Source: Clostridia bacterium
Lineage (GTDB): Bacteria; Bacillota; Clostridia; Peptostreptococcales; Acidaminobacteraceae
Direction of reading: 5' to 3'
Assembly: GCA_014859095.1 (NCBI GenBank)
Contig: JACUUV010000027.1
Location: 1 to 37,427 of the forward strand
DNA: 37,427 nt
Part shown: positions 1 to 9,347 of the stretch, piece after piece
Position numbering within the stretch: the stretch's first letter is position 1
Layout of the letters: each line of letters starts with the position of its first letter
Translations under genes and position numbers: made by a program
Notes under the pieces: model-generated
The model's database searches: none
What the model was told of the DNA's origin: nothing
Seen by the model: only the letters and a program-made list of their open reading frames with translations

Positions 1-2240
1 CCGAGTGTCCTAAGAATATTCAGTTGCTCCTCAGTCTCGACACCTTCAGCAATGGTGAGCAGCCCCATCCCTTTTGCCATCAGGATAATCGCCTTGATAA
101 TCAAACGTTCTTCGCTATTTTCTACAATATAGTCAATCAATTCCTTGGCGATCTTCAGTTGATCAATATCAAATCTTTTGATGTAACTCAACGAGGAATA
201 ACCCGTTCCGAAGTCGTCGATGGATATTTGGACCCCTAATCCTGACAAGGCTGTGAAAGTTTCTTCCATAAGAGTTCCTGAATTCATGGCACTGGTCTCA
301 GTAATTTCAAAATCAATCCAAGCCGGATCCACAGAGTATTCCATAAGTTTGATCTGTATATATGGAAAAAAGTCTATGCTGTCGAACTGTAGCGGTGACA
401 AATTGATTCCTATCTTCATGTTAAGCCCATATGAATTGTTCCAATTTGAGATCTGAAGAAAAGCTTTGTCGATGACCCATTTCCCGATCTTGATGATATT
501 ATCTGTTTCCTCAGCTATTTGTATGAACTCCACAGGTGATACCAATCCCAGTTCCGGACTGGTCCATCTCAAAAGAGCTTCAACACCTAAAACATGTGTG
601 CCTTCCGAGTTGAATTGAGGTTGATAATGAAGCTCAAACTCCTTTTCAAAATCTATGGTTTTGAGTAAAAGCTCGATTCGGTTCCTTCTCTCGACATAGG
701 CACCGTGTTGAGCGCTGTAGTACATACACTTATAGTCAATTTGTGCTTTTTTGGCCTGATACATGGCAAGATCGGCATATTTCACCAATATTTCCCTGTC
801 CTGAGAGTCATAAGGATATCTTGCGATTCCTATACTGACGCCCACTTCGAAGACGTAGTTGTCAATGAAAATACGCTCATTGAATAGTTGCATCAATTGT
901 TTACATACTTCAGACGATTCTTTTTTGCTGTCTTCATCACGATGGATATGAATCAACGCAAACTCATCTCCACCAATTCTAGCTACAATACGATCTGGAG
1001 CTTGCCAAGAAATGAATCGGACGGCAAGCGCTTTTAGAACCCGGTCCCCCATATCATGACCATGGATGTCGTTGATAATCTTAAAATGATCCAGATCCAT
1101 ATAATAAATAGAAAATTCACCTTTTGGGTCAGCAATGAGATCATCCAACTTGTTGATAAAAAACCTTCTGTTGTTCATCCCCGTAAGCGAATCCAAATCT
1201 GCGGATTTTTCAAGTTTTTCATTGGCTTTTCTGAGTGCATTGGTTCTCGTTTCGATGATTGCCTCCAATTTTTCATTGAGAAGCCTTTCTTTCTCCAGCA
1301 AATTCTCATTTCTGATGAAAAGTTGAATATATCCACTGACAAATTCATAGAGCATCATAATAATCATCAATAACAGTAAAACAGAAAGCTCAAGAATCCC
1401 CACAAAAACCATGACAATAGGCACTCCCATAAAAATGAGCAATCTGTAGGAGTTGCCTGTATTCTGCGGTTCTTTGACGAATGCCGGGTTTTGCATCAAA
1501 TTGGGTTTATGGATATCATATAATGCCGCAATCCCTAACATGCCAATAGAGAGAATATAAAAAACGTCTATGGCTTCATTGGGCTGATATTCGCCGATTG
1601 TATAAATGTAGATGTAATAGAAATCTGTCAAAATATAGCCAAAATAACCTATGATGACAAGTTTCATTGTCGCACTGATCTTATTGACTCTAGCCGATGT
1701 AATGAGGATGACTATGACAGCAAGCGCAGTGGCATCCGTAAGTACATAGGATATGGTTGTAATAAGTTCGTGGATATCCATGGAATGAAAATCAAAATGG
1801 TCTATCAAACTGTTCCAGAGCACCAATAATACAGTTAGAAAAACAGCTGCGGCATCCACCAGCAACTGAAATCTGTGCCATTTCTTCAAATTGATGAAGA
1901 AATAGCTGAGACCTGCCATCATGAGCATCAAATTTGGTAAAAGATAAAGGTATAATAGCAATACCGATTCTTCGGGATCCACCCCTAAATAATTCGCCAT
2001 CACCAGCCATAGAAGATCCGATATTGCCCATGTAAAAGCTGTCAAGCCAATGAAAATCCAGCTCGGTTTGAAAATATTAATTCTCCCCAAATTAAGATAT
2101 ATGATCAAAGCAGTTGAAAATGAAACCAATGGTGATAATAGATTGCTATACTCTTGATTGCCCACTAGTGCAGATAAGAGGTATCCGGCAATCGAAAGCA
2201 GCAATACTACGCCTATCAATACAAATCGCATCTTTTTCAC
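1..2240 (-). CDS. Membrane GGDEF-EAL c-di-GMP protein (3' end outside window)
   Basis: Synthesises and/or degrades cyclic di-GMP at the membrane. The first ~290 residues are a run of hydrophobic segments (seven or more likely membrane helices) ending in a short coiled-coil-like stretch. A GGDEF domain follows with an intact RIGGDEF motif near residue 419, then an EAL domain with GVEALLRW near 555, DDFGTGYSS near 672 and AEGVET near 733, close to the window edge. The last part of the EAL domain lies outside. The inhibitory RxxD site is absent: the expected position reads APDR. Start chosen at GTG 2240 behind GGTGG; an in-frame ATG lies three codons later. It is the last gene seen of a minus-strand run, 21 bp after the EFR1 gene. 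Whether both domains are active cannot be settled here. Confidence 0.93.
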   Translation of the reverse strand, partial: MKKMRFVLIGVVLLLSIAGYLLSALVGNQEYSNLLSPLVSFSTALIIYLNLGRINIFKPSWIFIGLTAFTWAISDLLWLVMANYLGVDPEESVLLLYLYLLPNLMLMMAGLSYFFINLKKWHRFQLLVDAAAVFLTVLLVLWNSLIDHFDFHSMDIHELITTISYVLTDATALAVIVILITSARVNKISATMKLVIIGYFGYILTDFYYIYIYTIGEYQPNEAIDVFYILSIGMLGIAALYDIHKPNLMQNPAFVKEPQNTGNSYRLLIFMGVPIVMVFVGILELSVLLLLMIIMMLYEFVSGYIQLFIRNENLLEKERLLNEKLEAIIETRTNALRKANEKLEKSADLDSLTGMNNRRFFINKLDDLIADPKGEFSIYYMDLDHFKIINDIHGHDMGDRVLKALAVRFISWQAPDRIVARIGGDEFALIHIHRDEDSKKESSEVCKQLMQLFNERIFIDNYVFEVGVSIGIARYPYDSQDREILVKYADLAMYQAKKAQIDYKCMYYSAQHGAYVERRNRIELLLKTIDFEKEFELHYQPQFNSEGTHVLGVEALLRWTSPELGLVSPVEFIQIAEETDNIIKIGKWVIDKAFLQISNWNNSYGLNMKIGINLSPLQFDSIDFFPYIQIKLMEYSVDPAWIDFEITETSAMNSGTLMEETFTALSGLGVQISIDDFGTGYSSLSYIKRFDIDQLKIAKELIDYIVENSEERLIIKAIILMAKGMGLLTIAEGVETEEQLNILRTL

Positions 2241-2261
2241 AGCATCACCACCTTCCATGTA

Positions 2262-3038
2262 TTAAAGCCCTTTGTATTGTATTTTGGGTTTGTGTTTTGT
2301 CATTATGGATATTGCTTGCTCAGGACAAGCGTTTACACACTTGTAGCAAAGCGTGCACTCCCCGTTTTGTCCAATTTTTGTTTCATCGTTGAATAAGTTT
2401 TTGGTAGGACACCCTTTTACACACACATTGCATAATGTGCATAGCTTTGAACCTATTTTGACATTTTTTGCGAGTTTTCTCTCCCATTTGGAAAATGGGA
2501 TGCGTTGTATGGCACCAAGTAAAATGGATGTGGTATTATCCCCGATTTTCCTGTAACGTCCGTTGACGTAATCTATCGCGAAAAGTTCAATCTGTTGATT
2601 CAGTTTGACTCTTAACGGATCATTGCTGGCGTCATTCTTGATTTTGAAAAAGGAAACATCTGAAATATTGTTGTTGGTTTTAAAATGGTCTATAGCAATG
2701 ACATCCATTTTGCATTTTCTGAGGATTCTGCCCAGATAAGCACCACCATCTCCAGAAAACATCCACTGAGTGGCGAGTACAATGCCTTTCTTTCCTTCGA
2801 AATAAGAAGCATACTTCTTGACGAATGACCACACCAGCATCGGTGCCATGGAACCATGGACGGGATAGGCGAATAGGATTACTTCTGCTTCCTCCATCAG
2901 ATGTGTTTGTGAATCTTCAAATTCATCCATGGCCACTGTCGTGTGTTCAACGCCATGTTCTTTCCATTGCTCTTCCAGATGCCTGATCAAATATTGGGTA
3001 TTGCCTGTACCCGAAAAATATAACATCAACATTTTCAT
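2262..3038 (-). CDS. EFR1-family flavodoxin/ferredoxin protein
   Basis: Probable electron-transfer protein of 258 residues. The N-terminal half looks flavodoxin-like: the phosphate-binding stretch YFSGTGNTQYL at residues 7-17 is typical of FMN binding. The C-terminal part carries two perfect CxxCxxCxxxCP motifs (Cys 200/203/206/210 and 228/231/234/238), so two [4Fe-4S] clusters are expected. This combination defines the family usually annotated EFR1; its partners are mostly unknown. The gene starts 2 bp after the stop of the GGDEF-HD-GYP gene and is followed 21 bp later by the GGDEF-EAL gene, so it is probably co-translated with two c-di-GMP enzymes. No signal peptide or membrane helix is seen, so it should be cytoplasmic. 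Confidence 0.92.
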   Translation of the reverse strand: MKMLMLYFSGTGNTQYLIRHLEEQWKEHGVEHTTVAMDEFEDSQTHLMEEAEVILFAYPVHGSMAPMLVWSFVKKYASYFEGKKGIVLATQWMFSGDGGAYLGRILRKCKMDVIAIDHFKTNNNISDVSFFKIKNDASNDPLRVKLNQQIELFAIDYVNGRYRKIGDNTTSILLGAIQRIPFSKWERKLAKNVKIGSKLCTLCNVCVKGCPTKNLFNDETKIGQNGECTLCYKCVNACPEQAISIMTKHKPKIQYKGL

Positions 3039-3040
3039 TA

Positions 3041-5344
3041 TTAATTTACCTCTTCTGTCTTCTTTTTATGACCTTTTGCATGTAAAACCTTCTCTACAAA
3101 GACCTTGACCAAGTTCTCGTCAAATTGGGTTCCGGAATTTCGGATCAATTCCTCGATGGCTTCATTTTCACTCAGAGTATCTTTATACAATCGATACTGG
3201 GTCATGGCGTCAAAGGCATCAGCGATTGCTAGGATTCTGGACTGAACCGGAATGTCATCTCCCCTCAGATGTCTAGGATAGCCATTGCCATCTATTCTTT
3301 CATGATGAGCTAAAATGAATTCTGCAATCTCTACGAATTCATTTACTGATCTGAGAATTTGATATCCGATTTCTGGATGACGCTTGAGTTCAATCCACTC
3401 ACTTGGGTTCAGTTCTCCTTCTTTACTCAGGAGTGTTTCATCAATACCAATTTTCCCTATATCGTGCAACATCCCCGCCAATCCCATATCTTTCACTTCT
3501 TCGCTATTCAATCCATATGCCTTGGCAAGCGACTGGCTGAGACTGCTCACATTTTCACTATGGCTCTTTTCCATACTATGCATTTCATAAAGTGTCTTTA
3601 CAATGATCTTTATCGTTTCGCTCCGCATGCTCTTGCTTTCAGTAAGTTTTTCCCTATACATTGCATCTTCAGCGTATGCGAAAACATCGTTCATACATAT
3701 ATTCTCGTCCGATTTGACCCCAAGTCCAAACGAGACTGAAACGATAATTTTTGAGTTTTCAGCGTGAACAAAGGTTTCTCTTAACCTTTTGACTATCTGC
3801 TGCGCTTCATACTCGTCCGTTTTTGGTAACAACAATATAAATTCGTCTCCACCAATTCTGGCGGCTATATCATCAACTCTACAAACCCTTTTGAAAACCT
3901 CTGCTACTTCAATGAGTAACTCGTCACCTGCACTGTGCCCAAATGCATCATTGGTCAGTTTAAGACCGTTGACATCCGCCATGACTATTGAAATCGGAAG
4001 ATTTCTTGGATGATCAAGTCTCTCGAGTTCAGCTTCATAAAATCTCCTGTTGAAAAGACCAGTGAGATGATCGTGAAAGCTTAAATATTCAATATGTTCC
4101 TGTTTGGATTTCAATTTTTCTTTTTCCATTTGAAGCGCTTCCTGAATTTCCACTTGCTCGTTTATGTCAAATTCGATTCCATCCCAGACAGTCGATCCAT
4201 CATCCATTTTAGTGGGTGACGAAACAAAGGTGAACCAACGGACTTCACCTTTTGCTGTTCTTACCCTGATGTTGCTTTTGAAAAGCGATAAGTTCCGTAT
4301 GGCTTCATTCTCTGCCTCCATGAACATATTGCGGTCTTCAGGCAATATGGATTCATACTGCAGATTATAATTTTTGTAGATCTGTTCTGGTGTAAAACCA
4401 ATTATGTCTTCAACCGACTCACTGACAAAAGTGAATTTCTTGTTGCCATTTGGACCGACGACAACTTGATAAAGCATACCCGATACCAAATTGTTGCTGA
4501 TGGAACTGATCTGACTTTCCCTCAGCTTTAGAATCTCATTGATTGAACTATTGTGTTCCGCGAGTTGCATACCAATACAAGCAATAGAAACCGCAAGGAA
4601 AAGCGACGCCATCAATCCGATCAACACATAACCATTGTTGACCACCAATATGTTGATTGGGAAATCCTTGTCTATGAACACATGACTGAATACGATATAT
4701 ACGGCCCAAAAAGTGACCGACGACATCAGTGTGGCAATGAAAATCCAACCGTTATATTTATAACCCAATTTTCTATTCAACCCTAAAACATGTCTGACAC
4801 TATTGATTCTTAAAAGCGAGTTCGTCAGAATAAGCACGAAAAAAATCAAAACGATTTCCTTGGCGATTATGTTATTAATTACACCATCAGAGATAGTCTT
4901 ATGTGCAAAATCCGTCCAAAATGGTGGATTGCTTCTGAATGCAATCGGATAAAAAACGTAGGTTGAAAATGAATAGAACAACATAAACGGTAAATATACA
5001 ATTGCGGGTCGATTCCAAAACGACGGTGAAGATTCTCTTTTTCTTTCGAAATATCCGTGGTAGGCAAATAACATCACATACAGCACAATAGCGATCAAAT
5101 TAGCCCATCCGTTGGATGGCCAAAGTATCAAAGGAAAGAAGGCTCCTAATCCGAGCACTCCTGAAATCACCCCATACTTACCACCATATGCCATGGCTGC
5201 CATAAGTGGAAATAAAAAACTCCAGTGTATTGTAATTGTGTGAATTTCAGATGAAAAATCCATCGATAGAAACGCACCAAAAAAACCCATCATGCCAAGC
5301 ATTATCGAATTGATGATTTTGGTGGATTCCTTCAAAGATTTCAT
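3041..5344 (-). CDS. Membrane PAS-GGDEF-HD-GYP c-di-GMP protein
   Basis: A 767-residue bifunctional candidate: diguanylate cyclase plus HD-GYP phosphodiesterase. About eight hydrophobic segments fill residues 15-265. A PAS domain follows (~285-395), then a short coiled coil, then GGDEF with RIGGDEF near 495. Its RxxD inhibitory site (RVDD) is present upstream. The HD-GYP domain has HDIGK at 627, the HHE pair at 680-681 and GYP at 688-690, so its key metal ligands are intact. Start ATG at 5344 follows AAGGAG. The spacing to the NYN gene (12 bp) and the EFR1 gene (2 bp) indicates one operon. The PAS domain may bind a cofactor or ligand; nothing in the sequence names it. Confidence 0.95.
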   Translation of the reverse strand: MKSLKESTKIINSIMLGMMGFFGAFLSMDFSSEIHTITIHWSFLFPLMAAMAYGGKYGVISGVLGLGAFFPLILWPSNGWANLIAIVLYVMLFAYHGYFERKRESSPSFWNRPAIVYLPFMLFYSFSTYVFYPIAFRSNPPFWTDFAHKTISDGVINNIIAKEIVLIFFVLILTNSLLRINSVRHVLGLNRKLGYKYNGWIFIATLMSSVTFWAVYIVFSHVFIDKDFPINILVVNNGYVLIGLMASLFLAVSIACIGMQLAEHNSSINEILKLRESQISSISNNLVSGMLYQVVVGPNGNKKFTFVSESVEDIIGFTPEQIYKNYNLQYESILPEDRNMFMEAENEAIRNLSLFKSNIRVRTAKGEVRWFTFVSSPTKMDDGSTVWDGIEFDINEQVEIQEALQMEKEKLKSKQEHIEYLSFHDHLTGLFNRRFYEAELERLDHPRNLPISIVMADVNGLKLTNDAFGHSAGDELLIEVAEVFKRVCRVDDIAARIGGDEFILLLPKTDEYEAQQIVKRLRETFVHAENSKIIVSVSFGLGVKSDENICMNDVFAYAEDAMYREKLTESKSMRSETIKIIVKTLYEMHSMEKSHSENVSSLSQSLAKAYGLNSEEVKDMGLAGMLHDIGKIGIDETLLSKEGELNPSEWIELKRHPEIGYQILRSVNEFVEIAEFILAHHERIDGNGYPRHLRGDDIPVQSRILAIADAFDAMTQYRLYKDTLSENEAIEELIRNSGTQFDENLVKVFVEKVLHAKGHKKKTEEVN

Positions 5345-5356
5345 AAGAATCTCCTT

Positions 5357-6118
5357 CTACACCTTGTTTCTGATATACTTCAAACTCACGCTCGGATTGT
5401 TCGTCTTACGCGATCTGATCTCAAACTGTTTCAGTGATGAAACGAATGGCGTCAATTTCGAATAACCGTAATTTCTGGTATCAAAGTCTGCGTAACGTTT
5501 GTTCAGTACACTACCAAGTTCTCCAAGGAATGCCCAACCGTCCTCGTCAGAGATTTCGTTGATGATATTTTTGATGACCTCAATCAGTTCTTCTTTGGTC
5601 ACCATACCTGTTTTATTGTTGTTCACGGGTTCACCTTTTGCGTTCTCGACAATTGGCGTTCCAGTCGGTACAGATGCCAGTACTTCCAGGTATTTGAATT
5701 TTTCACAAGCCGCAATAAACGGTGTTGGCGTCTTTTTCTCGCCCATTCCAAGCACATACATTCCTGCTTCTCTTAGTCTTGATGCCAATTTGGTGAAATC
5801 GCTGTCACTGGATACAATACAAAAACCGTCGACATTATGCGAATATAAAATATCCATTGCATCGATGATCAGTGCCGCATCTGTGGCATTTTTGCCTGTC
5901 GTGTAGCTGTACTGCTGAATAGGTGATATGGAGTAATTTAGAAGTACCGTCTTCCAAGAAGCGAGTTGGGGTTTGGTCCAATCGCCATAAATTCTTTTAT
6001 AAGTCGGCGTGCCGTGATTCGAGATTTCATCGATTATATATTTGATATACTTGTCCGAAACGTTGTCGGCATCGATGAGAACTGCTATTTTCTTATCTTT
6101 TTGCTGATCCTTATCCAT
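5357..6118 (-). CDS. NYN (PIN-like) domain protein with OST-HTH/LOTUS domain
   Basis: Probable RNA-acting protein of the LabA/limkain-b1 type, 253 residues. The NYN domain (residues ~10-140) has the acidic residues expected of PIN-fold nucleases: IDADN (D16, D18), D46 in YGDW, D80, and the SSDSDF pair D105/D107. The C-terminal part (~170-250) matches OST-HTH/LOTUS domains, which bind RNA; the stretch FDTRNYGYSKL is characteristic. Start ATG follows GAGGAG. It opens the c-di-GMP run, 12 bp before the HD-GYP gene, and starts 61 bp after the alpha-galactosidase stop with no clear terminator between, so read-through from that gene is possible. RNase activity is inferred from the family, not shown. 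Confidence 0.9.
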   Translation of the reverse strand: MDKDQQKDKKIAVLIDADNVSDKYIKYIIDEISNHGTPTYKRIYGDWTKPQLASWKTVLLNYSISPIQQYSYTTGKNATDAALIIDAMDILYSHNVDGFCIVSSDSDFTKLASRLREAGMYVLGMGEKKTPTPFIAACEKFKYLEVLASVPTGTPIVENAKGEPVNNNKTGMVTKEELIEVIKNIINEISDEDGWAFLGELGSVLNKRYADFDTRNYGYSKLTPFVSSLKQFEIRSRKTNNPSVSLKYIRNKV

Positions 6119-6179
6119 TGAAAACTCCTCATATAAATATTAAATTCTCTTAACTATAGTATACACGAGATGCAAAGTA

Positions 6180-8555
6180 TTAGCACTGATTCTTTTGAGT
6201 TAGTGATACCCCAAGATAGAGTCTGGAACCAAAATCTCCCATGTTTCTCGTTTTCTCATCGATGCCGGTACCCGAAAACTGTGAATATATACGAAGTCCG
6301 ATGTTCATGAGCACATCACCAGGCAGAGTTGCCCTTTGAACCTCCAATTTATAGAGGTATCTATTTCCGATGACGCTTTGCATGATGCCCCCATCTTTAA
6401 TTTTGACAGGAATGTATGGATTGATCAGTTCGCCATAATCTCTCACATTCTGAAACTGTGTTCTGCTTTGAACACCGTATACTTCTTTGTGATGAAGTCC
6501 TTCAAGTTCCAGCGTCTCAAGTGGAGGATTCGGTTTTTGAAGTTTTTGGTAATGACCTGCGATGAATTTGTGCTTGTCTTCACTGACCACACTCCAAGAC
6601 ATGCTGTTGCCATCAAAAGGTGATTCATGCCTATAAAAAGTTCCGAATTGGAACAGCATCCGGTGCAATTTGTAGTACTCAATCTGTTTTTTTATGACCT
6701 TCAGATCAAAACTGGACAATCGCGTCAAATCAAGCTCATATCCTAGCACACCGAAAGCCGATACATTGAATCTGGTTTCAATCGGCGTCGAACGCAAGAC
6801 TTGATGGGAAGGTCTTCCGCTCACATGTGCTCCCATTGTGGATGGAGGGTAAACTATAGAAGTCCCATACTGGATCTCATACCGTTCGACCGCATCCGTA
6901 TTGTCTGAAGTCCAGGTCTGAGGCATATAGTAAAGCATGCCCATATCGAATCGATTGCCCCCACTGCTACAGGATTCAAACAAAATATCCGGAAATGTCT
7001 TGGTGAGGCGCTCCAGCAATTCATATAACCCCAGCACATACCGATGGCTGATCTCACTTTGTCGATCTATATCCAAGTAATTGCTGTAAAGATCGGAAAA
7101 ATTACGGTTCATATCCCATTTGACGTATGAAATATCAGCAGATTCGAAAACCGAAACAAGTGATTCGTACAGGTAGTCGACTACCTCGGGATTGGTCAAA
7201 TCTAGAACCAATTGATTTCTTCCAAGCGATGGAGTCCTGTCACTTAGTTTAATTGCCCATTCAGGATGAGCCCTGTATAGGTCGCTGTCGATGGATACCA
7301 TCTCAGGCTCTACCCATAATCCGAATTCAAGTCCGAGTCCTTTCAAACGATCAGAGAGCGCTTTTAAACCACCCGGGAGTTTTTTCATATCGCATGTCCA
7401 ATCACCCAAACTGCTTTTATCGTCATTTCGTCCTTTAAACCAGCCATCATCCAGTACAAATAGCTCTATACCTACACTTTTAGCCACTTTCGCAAGTTTG
7501 ACCAACTTTGCCATGTTGAAATCAAAGTACGTCGCTTCCCAATTGTTAATGAGTACGGGGCGTGGGGTGTTCTGCCATTTTTCACCTATTAAATGTTTAT
7601 TGATCAAGCTATGAAAATTCTGACTCATTCGGTTTATCCCCTCTTTCGAATAAGTCATTACAGCCTCAGGAGTGTCAAATGATGCGCCTGACTCAAGTTT
7701 CCATCTGAAATCAAAATCACTGATTCCCATTTGAAGCCTGGTCATTCCATATGGGCTCACTTCCACGTTTCCGGAAAAATTGCCACTGTAAATAAGTGCA
7801 AATCCATAACAATCGCCACGTTTTTCATTGCTACCATGTCCCAATAACCCTATAAAAGGATTATGATTGGCTCCACTGACTCCTTTTTTGGAGTCGATGC
7901 TTATGACTCCAGGTCTGAGAGGTCCTTTATTGATTTGACGTTCTCTGATCCAAAGCCCATCTAGAGTCACTAGTTCAAATCTGGAATGATTGAAGTCCAG
8001 ATTGAAACTATGCACCTTATGGATAATGACCACCTCGTTCGAATGATTGATCACTTCAAGTCGCCTAACGATGACATCTACTTGAGGTACAGGAGTATAA
8101 TAGAGTTTCACCTCAATATTCTTGACTTTGTCAAGCAAACTGATTTCCAGTGTTTCAAGTACTCCCTCAGCTTCTATGATGTGAGGCATGCCACTTGGAT
8201 GGTTCTTTGAGACATGTCTTATGTGTTCTAGATATGTAAAATCGCTGACTCTCGACCCATCTTTGAATTCAAGTTCAATAGACGGTGTCCTGTAATCCCC
8301 TTTACCATATGAAGACAGTTCAAGCATTGCAGTATCCAGTGTCAACTTGCCCAGTCCGTCGTATAGTGTCGATGATCCCAGTTCAGTGGCGTAATTCTGA
8401 TACAACTCCATTAAATGTTCACTATCCTCAACCCTCTTACCATAATGCAGCTGGATCAAATGTCCTGTTTGATGGACCATCATCACATAACTTGTTGACA
8501 ATGTTTGTATATGAAACAGCTTTTGTCCATTTTCAAATTCACGAATAAAAATCAT
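6180..8555 (-). CDS. Alpha-galactosidase, glycoside hydrolase family 36
   Basis: Hydrolyses terminal alpha-1,6-linked galactose from melibiose/raffinose-type sugars by a retaining mechanism. At 791 residues it is a little longer than the usual ~730 for bacterial GH36. Seen: the FVLDDGWF motif at 367-373, WVEPEM at 414-419, KWDMNR with the nucleophile D481, the ESCSSGG motif near 527-533 and WTSDNTDA with the acid/base D551. No signal peptide, so cytoplasmic; its substrate must be imported. Start ATG at 8555 is preceded by GGAGG. No sugar transporter for alpha-galactosides lies next to it; the nearest uptake system is the mannitol-type PTS beyond rpsD. It is a single gene with its own predicted promoter. 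Confidence 0.95.
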   Translation of the reverse strand: MIFIREFENGQKLFHIQTLSTSYVMMVHQTGHLIQLHYGKRVEDSEHLMELYQNYATELGSSTLYDGLGKLTLDTAMLELSSYGKGDYRTPSIELEFKDGSRVSDFTYLEHIRHVSKNHPSGMPHIIEAEGVLETLEISLLDKVKNIEVKLYYTPVPQVDVIVRRLEVINHSNEVVIIHKVHSFNLDFNHSRFELVTLDGLWIRERQINKGPLRPGVISIDSKKGVSGANHNPFIGLLGHGSNEKRGDCYGFALIYSGNFSGNVEVSPYGMTRLQMGISDFDFRWKLESGASFDTPEAVMTYSKEGINRMSQNFHSLINKHLIGEKWQNTPRPVLINNWEATYFDFNMAKLVKLAKVAKSVGIELFVLDDGWFKGRNDDKSSLGDWTCDMKKLPGGLKALSDRLKGLGLEFGLWVEPEMVSIDSDLYRAHPEWAIKLSDRTPSLGRNQLVLDLTNPEVVDYLYESLVSVFESADISYVKWDMNRNFSDLYSNYLDIDRQSEISHRYVLGLYELLERLTKTFPDILFESCSSGGNRFDMGMLYYMPQTWTSDNTDAVERYEIQYGTSIVYPPSTMGAHVSGRPSHQVLRSTPIETRFNVSAFGVLGYELDLTRLSSFDLKVIKKQIEYYKLHRMLFQFGTFYRHESPFDGNSMSWSVVSEDKHKFIAGHYQKLQKPNPPLETLELEGLHHKEVYGVQSRTQFQNVRDYGELINPYIPVKIKDGGIMQSVIGNRYLYKLEVQRATLPGDVLMNIGLRIYSQFSGTGIDEKTRNMGDFGSRLYLGVSLTQKNQC

Positions 8556-8585
8556 TATAAGCCTCCAAAGTCCTCTTTTATATTG

Positions 8586-8614
8586 ATTTTACAGCAGTCC
8601 CAAACAAATACCAA
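8586..8614 (-). promoter_or_regulatory. Predicted promoter of the alpha-galactosidase gene
   Basis: On the minus strand, -35 TTGGTA (8614-8609), 17-base spacer, -10 TAAAAT (8591-8586). The start codon lies ~30 bases downstream. Pattern match only. Confidence 0.4.
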
Positions 8615-8640
8615 GTAAAATTGAAAAACAACATGCCAAT

Positions 8641-8659
8641 GATAACGATAATCATTTAC
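8641..8659 (+). promoter_or_regulatory. Fur-like box overlapping the rpsD -35 element
   Basis: The 19 bases match the classic Fur consensus (GATAATGATAATCATTATC) at 16 positions; mismatches are at 6, 17 and 18. It also fits the 7-1-7 form with one mismatch per half. It covers most of the -35 hexamer of the rpsD promoter, where a bound repressor would block RNA polymerase. Which Fur-family member (Fur, Zur, PerR) would bind cannot be decided by eye. Confidence 0.55.
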
Positions 8660-8683
8660 ACTCAATTTGTTTTGTGATATACT
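8655..8683 (+). promoter_or_regulatory. Predicted SigA-type promoter of rpsD
   Basis: -35 TTTACA (8655-8660), exactly 17 bases, -10 TATACT (8678-8683). Strong housekeeping-type match. The expected leader is ~45 bases, ending in the GGAGTG ribosome binding site (8723-8728). Confidence 0.7.
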
Positions 8684-8735
8684 TTCATAGGCATAAACTA
8701 TCGCGGCGAAAATTTATGTTATGGAGTGAAAAATT

Positions 8736-9335
8736 ATGGCAAGAATGAGAGGACCACGTTTCAAACAATGTCGCAGATTGGATTTGAATGTTTGTGGACA
8801 CCCGAAGGCGATGAAACGCGCGGGAAACGGTCAATCAAGAGCCGCTAAGAAATTATCTTCTTACGGCACACAGTTACTTGAAAAACAACGCCTTAGAGGC
8901 TACTACGAAGTAATGGAAAAGCAGTTTAGACGATATGTGGGAGATGCCATGAACAGCAAGGAACAAACTGGTCATGCGCTCGTCAAACGTCTAGAAACAA
9001 GACTCGACAATATGGTTTATAGAATGGGCTTTGCAAGCTCGATTCGTCAAGCCAGGCAAATGGTGGTTCACGGACATTTCCTGGTGAACAACAAAAAAGT
9101 GGATATTCCATCTTATGATCTTTCCGTTGGCGATCATATTCAGCTCCGGGAAAAATCACGACAGAATGAAATGTTCAGAGACAATATCATTAATCGAAGT
9201 ATTTCATCACCATCTTATGTAAGCGTGGATGAAGCCCAGTTTGAAGGTGAACTCATCAGAGTTCCTGAAATGGATGAGATTCCAATTGAAATCGATGTGC
9301 ATTTGGTGGTTGAGTATTACTCGAAACTGAGTTGA
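8736..9335 (+). CDS. rpsD: 30S ribosomal protein S4 (uS4), stand-alone cysteine-poor paralogue
   Basis: S4 is a primary 16S rRNA binder that nucleates 30S assembly. At 199 residues it has normal length. The S4 RNA-binding domain is clear at ~90-155 ([17 protein letters not shown], then [16 protein letters not shown]). The N-terminus has only C12 and C20; forms such as that of Thermus carry a Cys9/12/26/31 cluster, so this is a cluster-less type. It stands alone, not beside rpsK, rpsM and rpoA where S4 usually sits, which suggests a second copy elsewhere, though that cannot be checked here. It has its own promoter with a Fur-like box and its own terminator. Start ATG 8736 follows GGAGTG. Confidence 0.95.
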   Translation: MARMRGPRFKQCRRLDLNVCGHPKAMKRAGNGQSRAAKKLSSYGTQLLEKQRLRGYYEVMEKQFRRYVGDAMNSKEQTGHALVKRLETRLDNMVYRMGFASSIRQARQMVVHGHFLVNNKKVDIPSYDLSVGDHIQLREKSRQNEMFRDNIINRSISSPSYVSVDEAQFEGELIRVPEMDEIPIEIDVHLVVEYYSKLS

Positions 9336-9347
9336 TAAAACAATAAG

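Noticed and set aside
5357-6118. NYN protein as a toxin of a toxin-antitoxin pair
   Set aside because: PIN-like fold alone is not enough: no small antitoxin gene adjoins it, and the LOTUS domain and operon context fit an RNA-processing role better.
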